A stretch of DNA of 64,000 nucleotides from Druceiella hillmani (lineage: Eukaryota; Arthropoda; Insecta; Lepidoptera; Hepialidae), in the NCBI GenBank assembly GCA_039881145.1, contig JAYKKI010000075.1, forward strand, positions 661,001 through 725,000, in the 5' to 3' direction. This document shows positions 12,991-24,977 of this stretch, in pieces (position 1 is the first letter of the stretch; each line of letters starts with the position of its first letter). Made by a program: the position numbers and the translations under genes. A model generated the notes under the pieces. It searched no databases. It was not told where the DNA came from and saw only the letters and a list, made by a program, of their open reading frames with translations.

Positions 12991-13318
12991 CTTATATTTT
13001 GGCCAAGGCCATCAAAAAATAAAAATTTTTAAATTAATTTTTCAAACAGTGTAAACTATATAAGAAAATCAATATTATTTAATCGGAGTTAGGATTTGAG
13101 TCCCGAAATTGTCGTATCTTGAATTTCCGAGACTATTTTGAAATCTAATTATTTTGTACCTTAAGACTTTTGTGTAGACCCTCCAGACGCAATTATTGAA
13201 ATCGTGTTGTAATATATTTATTTATAAAAAATCATACTAAGATTTACTTTCTCACGCTTTCTGCACTTCGTCACTCAGAGCACCTTCTGCCAACTGAACG
13301 AGTAACTCCTTATAATCT

Positions 13319-13440
13319 ACGAGTACACTACAAATACGTTCGCGGCCACATTGATATTTTTGATTTCTGTTAATGAGACCTACTGAGCGAGTACACTATA
13401 AATGTGTTCAGGACATATTGTTTTTTTGTGACTTTTTTTC
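13319..13440. repeat. imperfect tandem repeat, about 68-bp period
   Basis: The segment 'acgagtacactacaaatacgttc' (about 13319) recurs as 'gcgagtacactataaatgtgttc' (about 13388). In both copies an 'acattg/acatattg' and a T-rich 'tttttgattt/ttttttgtgac' block follow. Similarity is moderate. Its origin is unknown; a duplicated piece of an LTR is one possibility. Confidence 0.5.
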
Positions 13441-13734
13441 ACGAGATCATTCAAATTTTTAATTATGTTAGCAAAAACATGTTTCCAAAATACTTGGTGT
13501 CATTCAACTCAGGCAGCCAGTCTCAGACTTTCGACTTAAGTGCTGTGATCACAGAATCCTCGTGGAAGCGAACTCGATCTCGTGGAAGTTGAAGCAATCA
13601 CTTAAGAGTTTGCTTACTTCCATAAGATATTTATTTTGGGTGAGATTTGTTATTTTAAAAAGTATCGGCGTGATACTGATACGAAAAGACTACAGATATA
13701 ACATTAATTTTAGGGTTATCGTTCCAGTTACAAA

Positions 13735-13962
13735 TTGTCCACAACATACAAAAAAGTATGGAAATATTATGAAAAAATGAACAAAGTAACCGTGAAGTGC
13801 TCATTACGTAAACAAAATCATCCTACATGCCTTTACAGGCTTTTCCAAAGAGTTCACAATATTTTTGTAAATGAGCCAGTAGAAAGAAATTCAGGTAAAC
13901 AGCTTGGAAAATTTTGGGAAATAGAATTGAAGAAAATTAAAACTGAAAGCAATCTAAAATAA
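13735..13962 (+). pseudogene. BED-type zinc-finger-like fragment (hAT-type transposase relic?)
   Basis: A 75-codon frame reads KKVWKYYEKMNKVTVKCSL near its start. The spacing of Trp, Tyr-Tyr and the V-K-C resembles the opening of a BED zinc finger (W..[FY][FY]......vkC..C). The second Cys position is Arg here, and the distal His is only partly matched (RLFQRVH), so the finger would not bind zinc. BED fingers are found at the N-terminus of hAT transposases and of some chromatin proteins. Downstream frames to about 14130 are broken and give no clear hAT catalytic motif. It may be a relic of a hAT element; a chance match cannot be excluded. Confidence 0.35.
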
Positions 13963-14498
13963 TAGGATATGATGCGAAACAGTTTTAATCTGAAATAATT
14001 TTGCTCCTGGGCATAGAGAATGGACTTAATAAGAGCAATTGCAATGAGTAAGTTCATTCCTGATTGTGTTTTGCAGAGAAGTTACAAGTTACCAAATGTC
14101 TATGAACCAAACGTGATGATAAAATCATGGGGAATAGAAACTCTTCTGAGGAAGACGGAATAAACCGCGTGTGACAGTCAAGTGATGAAGTAAACAAAAG
14201 TGTTTGATAAACTCAATTGCTAGTGAAACTGTTCAGAAAAAGTCTACTGACTAACACTATTCTAACACAGTATTTTCATCGTTGTTCATCTAACATATTG
14301 ACAAATATTTTTAAACCTGTTCATGGTCTTGATTTGTTTTATTTATAGAAGCAATATAAAAATTCTTCATTTACTGCTAATCCAAAAGAAGAAAACTTAA
14401 ACAAATAAATCATTTATTTGTTTATATTTTTCCTTTTCAATATGAACTTTGCAAAATACCAGGAAAGAGGCATTTAAAGTAAATATATTCCATAACCA
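13963..14498. other. possible continuation of decayed element, no clear gene
   Basis: Short protein-like stretches (for example LIRAIAMSKFIPDC near 14025-14065) are separated by stops. They may belong to the fragment upstream, but no motif confirms this. Confidence 0.3.
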
Positions 14499-14601
14499 CC
14501 CGAATATCGATGGTAAACTGAAATGAAAGTAATAAGAGAAGGAACTCGTTGAAAACTCATTACTTCTCGGAAATCGTGCTTCAATATGCGAAATTTACTT
14601 A
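14499..14601 (+). repeat. 103-bp dispersed repeat D, copy 1
   Basis: Ungapped match with 15404-15506 in the same orientation, with about six substitutions in 103 bp (roughly 94% identity by eye). Contains 'gaaatgaaagtaataagag' and 'ttacttctcggaaatcg'. No coding potential. Confidence 0.9.
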
Positions 14602-14727
14602 ACTTCCACATCACACGGGGAAAAATCGTTATGTTCATATAGGGATCTTGTTATTGGCAAAATCGTTTTAGGATAAAACTGTGCGTAATAGACTAATATA
14701 CATATATATATACAGGAAGCAAAATTT

Positions 14728-14755
14728 GACGAATTTATTGTGCAATAAATTCGTC
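14728..14755. repeat. near-perfect palindrome, 13-bp arms
   Basis: Arms gacgaatttattg (14728-14740) and caataaattcgtc (14743-14755) are exact reverse complements around a 2-base centre. Confidence 0.9.
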
Positions 14756-15403
14756 CTATGGGTATAGATAAATGTATTATTAAAATGTTAACCTTTCGTT
14801 TTTTAATTCTATGAACTCTGCCTTTGTTATTACAGTTGTATTACTAATAAATACATTAATTTCCAGACATCACATTCAAATCGACCAAATATTGATACAA
14901 CTTAATTACACTGATTTTACGAAGTTCTCAATAAGCATGTTAGAATTTATAATCAAGTAGAATATATAAGTTAAAAAAGTAAATAATACTAAAGACTCCA
15001 TTCAATTATTTACCAAAAAACTAGTGTCTGTAAGAGGGTGAAATGAAAAAGTCATGACAAAATTACGCCACAGTTTTAATTTTTTTATAAATTTGAATTT
15101 ATAGACAATTTTCATATAATTTATTTTTGGTAAATGCTAGATAAACTACAAAAAATATACCTGTATAATAGCATAGAACAAATACGCTGAAAAAATTCCA
15201 AATAAATATCTTACGAAACAGAAAACAATAAATTCTTCTTCTATGCAATTTAATGTGTTCGACAATTATAGTTTCATTGATTTGGTAGATCAGGAAATTA
15301 AAATTGAAAAGTCTGACATCGGAATTAAGTGATTGAGCTTGTTTTTAATATTCAGTCATAAGTAAGATTAATACAAACATAAATAAAATAAATTCTAAAA
15401 TGG

Positions 15404-15506
15404 CCCGAAAATCGATGGTTAACTGAAATGAAAGTAATAAGAGAAGGAACTCGCGGAAAACTCATTACTTCTCGGAAATCGTGCTTCAATAGGCAAAATT
15501 TACTTA
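15404..15506 (+). repeat. 103-bp dispersed repeat D, copy 2
   Basis: Same length and orientation as 14499-14601, about 905 bp downstream. The high identity without gaps suggests a recent duplication, or two insertions of one short element. Confidence 0.9.
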
Positions 15507-15987
15507 TTAATAAAAATTTGTTATAAAAATTTGAAAAATATATTTATATTACTACATGCCAGAATAGTCCATATGAACAGTAGTTTCTCTATGAATTTTC
15601 ATTTCACAAATAACTTTCGACAAGACTATAAAAACTATTGTCGTTACTGCAGTAAATCGTGTCCAAGGCCATTTAAAAGGGGAAAATCTTTGTTTGTCTG
15701 GCCGTTTAGTAAGGATTGGTAATAATAACAATTTTCTATGGTCCGCCTTAAAATTAAGATGATAATAAAATTTTTATAGAAACTTAAAATAAAAACATTA
15801 CAAAACCTGTCCTGTCTCTTGCTATGGATATTCAGTTCAAATGTTGATATTTAAAAACTAACGAACACTTTCTTCTCTTTACTAGCTCATACTCGTAAAA
15901 TAATTATCGCGAATCTAAACCAATCGTTGAAGGTTTTAGTATGAATTAGGAAGCATGGCTTTTTACTATTGACATCATAAAAAAATC

Positions 15988-16362
15988 AAAGTGGCTCAAA
16001 GAACTATGGAAAGATTTATCTCTGGATTTCTTCACGAAATATGATCATTAAGACTGCAGAAAGACTAAATTTATTCCAACTGCTTGATATAGTTTATACT
16101 GACATGGCTCGTAGGATTGGCAAACTAATATGACAATGAGCTGTCCATACAATACGCAAAGCCAATTACCAAAGAGAAGAAGAGTTTTTAAAGAGCGGCT
16201 GCGTACCGGAAGGCTTAGAATGGGATAGCTACCTACTAAATAGATTAATGACCGGTTAAGGGTCGTGGAAAATCTTTGGATATAAGAGAAAATCATCAGT
16301 ATTTGTGGGAATATGTGGTTGAACCCTTTTTAGAGCATTGGACGGCTTCCGGGTAATAATGA
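15988..16362 (+). pseudogene. RTE-type LINE, broken 3' end of the reverse-transcriptase ORF
   Basis: Translated pieces in shifting frames match, in order, the conserved tail downstream of the RT domain in RTE-like endonuclease/reverse transcriptases of arthropods. They are VAQRTMERFISG (from 15991), DMARRIGKL (about 16110), a basic ERLRTGRLRMG block with a Pro-containing follow-on (about 16190-16230), and LWEYVVEPFLEHWTASG (about 16300-16355). Intact elements read roughly AQRAMER..LG, the RI..LKW.WAGH block, and a W..LGEAYVQQW terminus. At least six stops and several frameshifts are present. No RT or endonuclease domain lies upstream in the window, so this is a 5'-truncated LINE copy, as is usual for such insertions. 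Confidence 0.75.
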
Positions 16363-18998
16363 GGACTGTATTCAAATCTAAATCAAATTATAGTTAAGAA
16401 TTGAGTAAGATAATTAATTTAAGTTTAAGTGGATAATTAAATAAAGTATGCAAAAAAGTAATTGAATCAAACTGAAATATAAGTGTATCCAATAGAAAAG
16501 CAAAAGTTATAATTAAGCAGTTGGAATTAAATGTGGGATTACTGTTTTAAATTTAAATCGCTTTACTTTATCTTGTTTTTTATTTCCAAACTAAATTTTC
16601 ATTTCATATCTCGCATACGATGCACAGTACTAGTTCCTGTGTAAATGCACATGAAATAGTGCTGTGTAACTACATAAAATATACGTATATATGGCATACC
16701 TGTCTACTTATTGCTGACAAGTAGACAGGAATTTGTATAAATATATATTTGTATAAATATAATATTAAATATGTGATCGTGAAGAAAAAATTCCATTCTA
16801 TGTTTAAGTAAATCCATTTTTAAATTGATAAAAATTATTAACTTTTGTTATTTCCTCCGTACGTACGTACGAATGAAACCACCCATCTGACAGCAATCTA
16901 CCCTGTAAAAAAAAATATTTAGTATTCTTTTAACTTATTTATCTGTTATTGAGGCAACCCTCCTGAAATTCGCTATGATGTGCCTTCGTCTGTATATGTC
17001 ACAAATATCTGTTCAACAAATATAAGTCTTTCTTCGTGATGTTTAATCGGAATAATTATTTACTTCCAATTTTTTTAAAAATTAATAAAAAGCATAAAAA
17101 AATTATTTATAAAATGTTTACTCTTTCTTTTTTCAGCTTTATTTATTATTATTATAGTATTTTCCTTTTCAAAATCCTAACGTTACAAATTTGACGCCCG
17201 CTCTCTGAAATCTACGTATAATAATTTATGAGATGCACTGAACGAATGAATTTCAGCACCTTTTTTTTAATGTGAACACGAGTGTTTTTATTTTAATTTT
17301 TGACTTCCTATAAAATTTATTATCAAATCATCCTAACTTTTATTTTAACTATTATTAGAGGTTAAAGGTGATGAGCCTTAGACGGTCTAAAATTACAAAC
17401 TTTCATTCATTATCATTCAATAGTTTGAATTTTTAGAGAAATAAAGTTATCAATTGGTATTTTGCCGAATTCCTGTTCGAAGTGGTCTAAGTTATAATAA
17501 TCTTGTCTATGTTATAATCTCTGTTGAAAAATGTGACTAAAAATCTTATATATTTAGGTCCTTATACATGGCGTCTTAATTCTTTTTTAGGCAGAGGTTT
17601 GATTTATATGTTCTATTTAGAGGCCAGTTAAAAACCAAAATATTCTCATACTAATAAACACCTGAATAGTTACTTTAACTTCCCGTTCTTCACTTAACAT
17701 AGGAATACTAGATTGGAAAAAGGATTGTTTGTGAAATAACATATTTTATTATATATTTTCCTGTAATGTAATTTTACGCAGTGTTCAATACTGAACAAAC
17801 TTTTTTCGTAACAATTTAACTAATTTATTTGCACTTCTTAATTATTTTGTAAATTTTTAAAATTTTATACGATACGTAATCAAACTCTAGATGTAAATTG
17901 ATAGTAATGAATAATAGACATTTATTAATAATTAATTTTTCATGAATAATATATTCCTCAACGTCTACGTGTTTTATGTAACTATCAATATTATATATTA
18001 TTATTATTTATTAGACGGAAGGAATTTTCTGGTTAGTGTTAAATGATATTAGTATTATTGGCAAATTAAGATTCAATTTTGTTTCATAATCTGAAAACTA
18101 ACAATGTCACACATTGCTTCTTTATATTTAATACTTGCCTTAACTTGCGGTTTCACTCGCATGGACAACGGCGATACAAAAAATGATTTGTGGACGTATT
18201 GACTATTATCATTGGAAACGTATGTTAGCGGTCGCATCCCTGACGGGGTGATATCTTTAATTAGCAAAAAATAATAAGTTCTATTCCACGATAAAAAATA
18301 TTTTCATCCCCGTATGCATTGGAGACGACCAATTTTGATTTTGTCGGGGCCAACAACTACCGAGTTTTGTGGAAAAAGTTTGGTCGTCAGTTTTCCAGCG
18401 ACTGAATACCCCCCGACACGACTCGCCCACGCTGAAATGTCTTTCGCCTTCATCAGCGCCTATTTATTTGTATGTTATATTTTATTTTCAACTAGTATAT
18501 TTTCACTGATAACGTTCAGATCCGGCAGAGTCCATCCGAAACACGTAATGACGAATTTTTGCAGGACATGTACCTTAATGAATTAAAGATCTTAAGTTCT
18601 ACTTTCTTCCATAACTATCGACGGATTATTGTCGATCGGATGCGTTGTGAGACATAAATAGCTGGGAGAAATTGGTTGAAGAGTTAAAGTATAAAAACCA
18701 AACAACCAAATCAACAAATAAATTTCACGTTAGCGTATATATATAATATCGATTAGAATATTTACGAGTTCTAAATCACTTTTTTTCTATATTTTACCTC
18801 TTTACTTTATACCAACTGACTAAACATTTCAACAAATTCTTGTATTTTTTTCATTTAACTTTAATATCCAAAACCATTTATTTAAAAAAATACTCATTTA
18901 AACAGTATATCGAATATAAAAATATTTGATTCGAATATATAAATAACTCCTTTTTCCGCAAACTGCATCGCTTTCAAAATATGAAAATTCATTAACAC
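16363..18998. other. AT-rich spacer, no gene seen
   Basis: Holds a perfect hairpin at 16699-16729 (listed separately), a short (CGTA)n run near 16857-16871 and a locally G+C-richer block at about 18310-18440. The block has open frames on both strands (18073-18267 -, 18314-18586 +) that I cannot assign to any family. Confidence 0.45.
16699..16729. repeat. perfect 11-bp hairpin
   Basis: cctgtctactt (16699-16709) and aagtagacagg (16719-16729) are exact reverse complements around a 9-base loop. Confidence 0.9.
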
Positions 18999-19212
18999 GA
19001 GTAATATGATAAAATAACATAATATTTCACAGTAGACTTCCGTAAGTCTAGTTGTCATTAGCGACTACGGGACGTTTTGCAAATAAAGTGAAGCTGTATT
19101 TCCAGTTACGTTGTTATAATGTAATTAATATCTTCCCCTTGTTTGCAAAGATAATTACATTTATGTGCTTTATTTAAAGATTTATAACGTGTGACGCAGA
19201 GTAAGAAGGGCG
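18999..19212 (+). repeat. dispersed repeat family A, copy 2
   Basis: Second copy of the unit at 1607-1830. It shares the 31-bp identical core at 19100-19130 and diverged flanks. Same orientation, 17.4 kb apart. Confidence 0.75.
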
Positions 19213-22200
19213 AAAAATTACTTGGTATATTTTAACATAAAGTTACATAAATATGTTGTGGAGATTTGATTATTAGTGATATTGTATCGTTGAATAGAAA
19301 TTATTTTACATTTATCTGTACAATAATTAATGCCTTTTTAGAAATGTTCAAAGTAGGCTCGCTAAATATATAACTCTGAATTCATAATGGTATTATAAAA
19401 GTTTTGTTTTTTATGTTTCTATTTTCACCAATAAAAATTTATTTTTAAAATGGTTTGTTATGGTATAATGTAATAACAAAATAATTAATTTAGAAAAAAT
19501 CTGAAAAAATATACAAATCATTATAATTGAAAATATTTTCTTAACGATGCCGGAAATATCCTGTCCAATGACATACACAAATGAGTGTAAGGCTATAAGC
19601 AATTTAACGAACGAATAACAGCATTGCAGTACATTTGAGCTGGTAATTAAAATTTTAGCTCCAATCGATAACTAGACATAATGAGTGCAATTTCATATAC
19701 TTTGCACTAGAGCTGTGGTGGCTGTTGACAGAACTACCGAGCAAATATATTAAAGAAAGAAATTATCATATATACGAGGTAGTTTACGTACACATTACTT
19801 TATTAATTTTATCATCCAATCTATTAAGACACCTTGTGTAATGATTCATTATTTGAACGAGGCTTCATTCTCTTGCATCTTTAATATTAATCCAATTATT
19901 CTTAAAATTGTCACAGGCCTTGTACATATGCATGTGTTTCCAGCCACTGTTTTGTTTTTAAATATATTTGCAGCTTTTCATATCTTTTACATATTTATTA
20001 CCAAACTGAAACTGAAGCCGTAACTACGTTAGTATTAGAAAACGAATTTAACTCTAACTTCTACTTCTGTTTTATTGGTATAATTTGCTCTTAGTGTAAG
20101 GATCACTGCAGCGTTAAAAACCTCCTCTAAATATTTCCATTGTCGTCGGTCTCTCACGGTGAGAGTTCCTTATAATGTTCTTCTAACTACTTCCACTGTG
20201 TCGCACTATCTCATGTAAGATTTTTCTGATCTTCGTTCTATTTTAATTGTTGTGTTTGTACCATTGCGACTCTGCTTTGGAACGATACGAGCCTCTTTCT
20301 GTAATTATGTGACATACTTATATTTTTTCCATAACTTGTATATTAGTTACCAGGTTTGAGAAGCATTATATGGTTAAGCACGGTATTTAACTCGATTTCT
20401 TTGTTATTGTTTTAAGCTTTATTGGCAGTTTATCTACAAATTCTTTGTTCAATGTCTAGTTGAAAATTAGTTCAAAAATGATAAAAGTAGTTCATTCTTG
20501 AGTGTTATTTGTAAATAATTTTGATTGAGATAATATATAGGCTTGTAAATGAGATGGTCTTTTTTTAAATTACGTACATAATTCCCTGAATTCCTTTTAT
20601 TTTAATGTGGTATTGAAATATAATATCAGATCCTAATTTTTTATTTGAACTTTTGGACATTTACATCTATTAAAATTTGTATAATCGATGTTAGGTAGGA
20701 GTAGTCACATCGACGTTATAGCAGTTCCCATTTTGTTCTGTAGAGTTATTTTTATTTGTGTTTTAGCTTGATTTCTCACCACGTATAAATAATGAAATAT
20801 AAAACTCATATTAATTTTGATGTTGCTTTATTTGATTATTATTTGACATAGTGTTTTTCTTCAAGTCAAATCTGCATAATTTATTTTGAGATCTCTTTCT
20901 TCAATATTTTCTGAAATAAATATGTGTTCAAATTTAAAACGATCAGTTTAAAACCGATAATGTAAGAATTTATCATCACAAAATTTTCATCATTATTCTT
21001 AGATAAAAAACCTGAATTGTTCGCAGTTATTTTAAATGTATAAGCGCATGTAATTTTACTCTACACAAAGTTGAATAAAAAAACTAGAAACATTGTCCTT
21101 TCATAGAATTTTGCTTATTTCAAAATATTGAATAAAATACAGTGAAATTTGTTAATAATAATATAAGTGCAAATTCAATTATTAAAGTAAACCAAAAACT
21201 TAAAAGAGAACAATAAATAAACAGAACTTCCGAGAAGGCACAAGCGCAAACTTAACCTCATCATCTGGTAACCAGACTACAACTAATTAAGGACAAGGTT
21301 AAAACTATTTAGAAAATCGACAAAAAATTTGTTGACAACACAAATGTGACTAGTCCAGTTGTCAAACTAGCTTAGGTTCAAATATCGGATACAAAACGCT
21401 AATAATCAGATACAACGCCATTGCAAAATTAATGTCAGTAATATATAATTTTGTCTCAGTTGATGTTGAAAAAAAATTTGAAGGCGTCATTATGAGACGT
21501 AAAATAAACCGTTTTGTAGAGTTGCAAAAAAACAAAATCACGGTTAAAACTTAAACAAATTTAATTTCTTATTCCTACTTAATTTTTAATCATATAAACT
21601 TTTATATTAGGTCGCCGACTCCACTTATGATCCCAGCATAATGATTTACTTACAATATTCAAATATTAACTTCAATCAGCGGTCGGTGACTCAAAGTAGC
21701 GGTGCGGCGAAGCGAATGTGGAATAAACTTAAACAGGAAGTAAGCAAATCACGACGATTGACTTTCAATATTCTTTTGTAAATATTTACTTCTCGTCCTA
21801 CTTTCTTTCCTTTTCTCGGCTCTCTTCTTCCCTTTTCCTTCATGTAAAGTTTATTTTATATGCAACGCAACGGGAATTTTGTTTTTGTGCATTTATTTTC
21901 TGTTTGTTTAAGTTAATTAATAATTTGGTGTTCTTTTAAAGTGTTAACACAATTACAATGAATAAATAATTCGATCTATTGAAAAATATTTTAAGAAAAG
22001 TAATGAAACTCTCTTGTGGATTCAAACAAATATCATAGCCACAAATCCATTTACAAGCTTAACACTAATGGTTTATTAACTTAAATCATACCAAATTGGA
22101 ATAATTCTAGTATTATACCTGACGGAATGTTATTAATGGCAGTCAAATTGCCTTTGGAGAATACTTGAATAGTCCAAAATTTTAAATGTTTTTGTCACCT

Positions 22201-23076
22201 TTTTTACGTGACTATATTTATTAGTTGGGTACGGGATACACAACCAGATGAAATAGCAAAACGATACGAGTTGTGCATTGTGTATTTTTTAATAGTTTGA
22301 ATAAAATTATCTTTTTTCACCAACCATTTTTAGGTAATTGGGTAGAACAAGAATAAATATACATATTACCAAGTTAACGTCTCTCCAGGACAACGCATAA
22401 CACTGATTGAAGATCAAAATCAGGTTGACAGTCGCCTTTGGGTTATCGTAGCTACGACAGTCAACTGTATCTAGTAAAGAAAAATTTAATCAGGTTAAAA
22501 TTAAAATCCAATCAGCTTAAAATTAATATATTAATGTTAAATCTTTCATATGATATATTTCATTTAAAAAAAAGAAAGTAATTTTTTAATTTGGACAACC
22601 AGCATAAAATTGTGGAAAAATCAGACATTTCGTAATAATTCCTGTACAAGGAGAAAGTACAAGCAAAAACAAAAGAGAGCATAAAGACAGCATTGACTCA
22701 ACCTTCAGATTAAACTAAAACGACAAAGCAAAACAAAATATGGAGTAAGAAATACATATGCTACCTTACATTTAAAAAACACAAGTAGCTTTTTTTCTTA
22801 CTGAACACATTTTTCCGTAGAACTAAAATGGAAATTCTTATTTTTAATTTCCATGAATAAATCTCGCATTTTTTAACGTTTAATAAAAAGTCCTGCTTAA
22901 ATATATTTTAATCCTATTTATTGAACCACTAGCTATAGAGTGGAGCGACGGAATAGCGAATAGGCGATATATAAAACGTTGTTAGTATATATGAAATAAA
23001 CAATATTCCTTAATTATAATTATCATCCTTAAAATTATTTGGTCGCGGTTTTTATTGCCCTCTTTCGGAACAGTTA
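19213..23076. other. AT-rich spacer, no gene seen
   Basis: No gene or family recognised. Minor items: a 15-base palindrome ctctcac-g-gtgagag near 20151, a G+C-richer patch at 21670-21720, a 12-bp palindrome tcgtagctacga near 22447, and a pyrimidine-rich run at 21780-21845. A short minus-strand segment near 20100-20200 contains 'RDRRQW', too little to name. Confidence 0.45.
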
Positions 23077-23252
23077 AAATATATAGTTTATGGTTTTATT
23101 GCATTTGTCTGTAAAATCCTTGTAGTGTATAGTAGATAGTTTATAAACCGCAACTCGGTCATCGCTCTTCCTTTTTTACTTTTTTTGCTCGGTAACATCA
23201 AAACTTGCGGTGGCTATTTACATAGATTCCTTTTTAAGGAATATCTCAACAA
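23077..23252 (+). repeat. direct repeat E, copy 1 (candidate 5' LTR)
   Basis: Aligns with 24978-25158 in the same orientation over about 176-181 bp. Shared words in order are tagtttatg, aatccttgtag, gtttataaac, ctagc/atcgc-ttcctt, tttttctgctcg/tttttttgctcgg and aatatctcaacaa. Similarity falls off sharply after 'aatatctcaacaa', so 'caaca' may mark the 3' edge. Its bracketing of a Gag-like segment suggests an LTR. Divergence is high, so this is old. Confidence 0.5.
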
Positions 23253-23799
23253 CCATTTACGCGGGAGCAGCAACTCGACACTAATTGAACAGATTATAGA
23301 TTCAGTAGCATAAGCCAGAAAATACTTCAAAATTTTAAAACCAAAATGCTGTCAAAGCGATGTAATTTATGAATGCGCCAATAGTCAAACTAACAAAAAA
23401 TTAAGTTAGTAAAAATGTAAAAATGTTTTCAAATAATTCATTAACATTAAAAGAAAAGATAACTTGTCATAATAAATATTCCAAGTAAAGGGTCCTCCTA
23501 AAAACACACGTCCAAAGTAAATAGTTGTGGAACTATGCCGAAAATAGTGCGACAATTGTTTCAAAATATAGGTAAAGACAAAAACAGAAAATAATTAGTT
23601 AATTGACATATCGATTTATTATATTTAAGAAATTCAAACTACGAAAGGTGTCGGTAATAATCTGGCACATGCTTTCAAAAACGGGTAATCACATTGTATT
23701 AATTCAGTCGTGTTGCATTGCTTAGAGATCTGTGTACGTTAACTCTGGCGGAATTGTAAAATATAGAAAATCACGTCAACAAACATATAAACACCATAG

Positions 23800-24093
23800 G
23801 CACATAAACACCATAGGCACATAAACGCCAAAATATCGGGTTTACTATAAACGGCAAAACGATTGGAAACAATGTTGCTTTCTGATCTGCCTAAATTATA
23901 GACAAACAAAAATTTCAAGTATAAAAGACAACAAAATTGTCCTCGAAAAAGACTCAAGTGCTCTAACTGTAACAGATTCGGTCAAATAAAGGTAGAGTGC
24001 AGATCCGAGAAAAAACGGAAAAAGAACTTAAACGACAATAACTTGAGCAATGCTACTGCTTATATCGTCTCATCCAATGACACCGAGACATGA
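23800..24093 (+). pseudogene. Gag-like fragment with a CCHC-type zinc knuckle
   Basis: One frame ending at a TGA at 24091-24093 contains KCSNCNRFGQIKVEC preceded by Lys/Arg/Gln-rich sequence and followed by RSEKKRKK and a Ser/Asn-rich tail. The spacing C-x2-C-x4-[H]-x4-C is that of a retroelement nucleocapsid knuckle (Copia-type Gag most like it), which binds RNA. The histidine position is Gln here, so zinc binding is lost. Upstream in the same frame, ETMLLSDLPKL and stops suggest decayed Gag. No protease, integrase or RT follows. It lies between the direct repeats at 23.1 and 25.0 kb, which fits a gutted LTR element. A cellular zinc-knuckle protein fragment is less likely. Confidence 0.45.
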
Positions 24094-24856
24094 AACACAC
24101 AATTATAATTAAGAAATTAAATTTGTCTGTAACACTAGCATTTAGGTCATCTAAATTTCTATGATGTCAAGTTATATATACTATCCAAGAAGGTTAATAT
24201 ATTTAACTTGTGAAGAAACCAAACTTACGCGATTGCTTCTTAAATATAAAAGTTCAAAAACCACTAAGGTGCCAAAAACCATATATAGAAAAAAAAATTA
24301 ATTCATAAAGGAATAGATTGGAATATCAGAATAAAACACAATTGATTATATTTAAGCAGTCACGTTAGATGCAATGAATGTTAGATTAATAATAACACAA
24401 ATTATACTTATGTATTTCTATAAGTGCATTATTAACCATCAATTTCTGACTTATTCACATTAACACGTTTTAAATGTAGCTTATATCGCTCATATACTAC
24501 GTTATAATATAGAATATTTTCTTTGGATAAGTGTTTACTCCTTACTCTTTTGGATAAGTGTTTGGATAGTGTTTGGATAAGTGTATTACATATCAACTGT
24601 AGCTTTGGTGCTAACACTTCGCTACTGCTGTTAAATGTTGACATAAATGTTTAATTCTGTCATTAATGGTACCTGAATATTTTCTTGAATTCATTTAAAT
24701 TTTGAAATAAATTTAAATTGAGTTTAAGATATTTTGTTTGGTTTTCAATTTCAATTTGCAAATCGAAACAAGCAAGAAACCCAATTAAACCCCAGTTCCA
24801 CTATTGTCTTGTATAAAATTTAAATGCTGTTGGAAGTTTCTACGGGTCAATCTTCA

Positions 24857-24960
24857 AATTGCCCACCTGACGATGTCGTACAATGAAACTTAGGTTGTGG
24901 TCAAGAATTTAGATAAAGTAGATATAATACTATTTTCATCGATCACGTAGTTTCATTTAT
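24857..24960 (+). repeat. dispersed repeat family B, copy 2 (retroelement-tail-like)
   Basis: Second copy of the unit at 4945-5047. It shares 'aattgccc-cctga-gatg', the short stem, 'gaaacttaggt', 'aattta-ataaagta-atataata' and 'atcacgtagtttcattta'. It lies immediately upstream of the second E repeat. Confidence 0.6.
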
Positions 24961-24977
24961 TTATAAACAAAAATTTA

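Noticed and set aside
18314..18586. 90-codon plus-strand frame in a G+C-richer block
   Set aside because: Neither this frame nor the minus-strand frame at 18267-18073 resembles a known family, and no splice or promoter context supports them.
20100..20290. Minus-strand 'RDRRQWKYLEE' resembling LINE C-terminal words
   Set aside because: Only one short block matches, without the ordered neighbours that support the RTE call at 16.0 kb.
22385..22470. Possible structured RNA with 'gttgac...gtcaac' closing pair
   Set aside because: Only 6 bp pair at the ends; the inner 12-bp palindrome alone is not enough.
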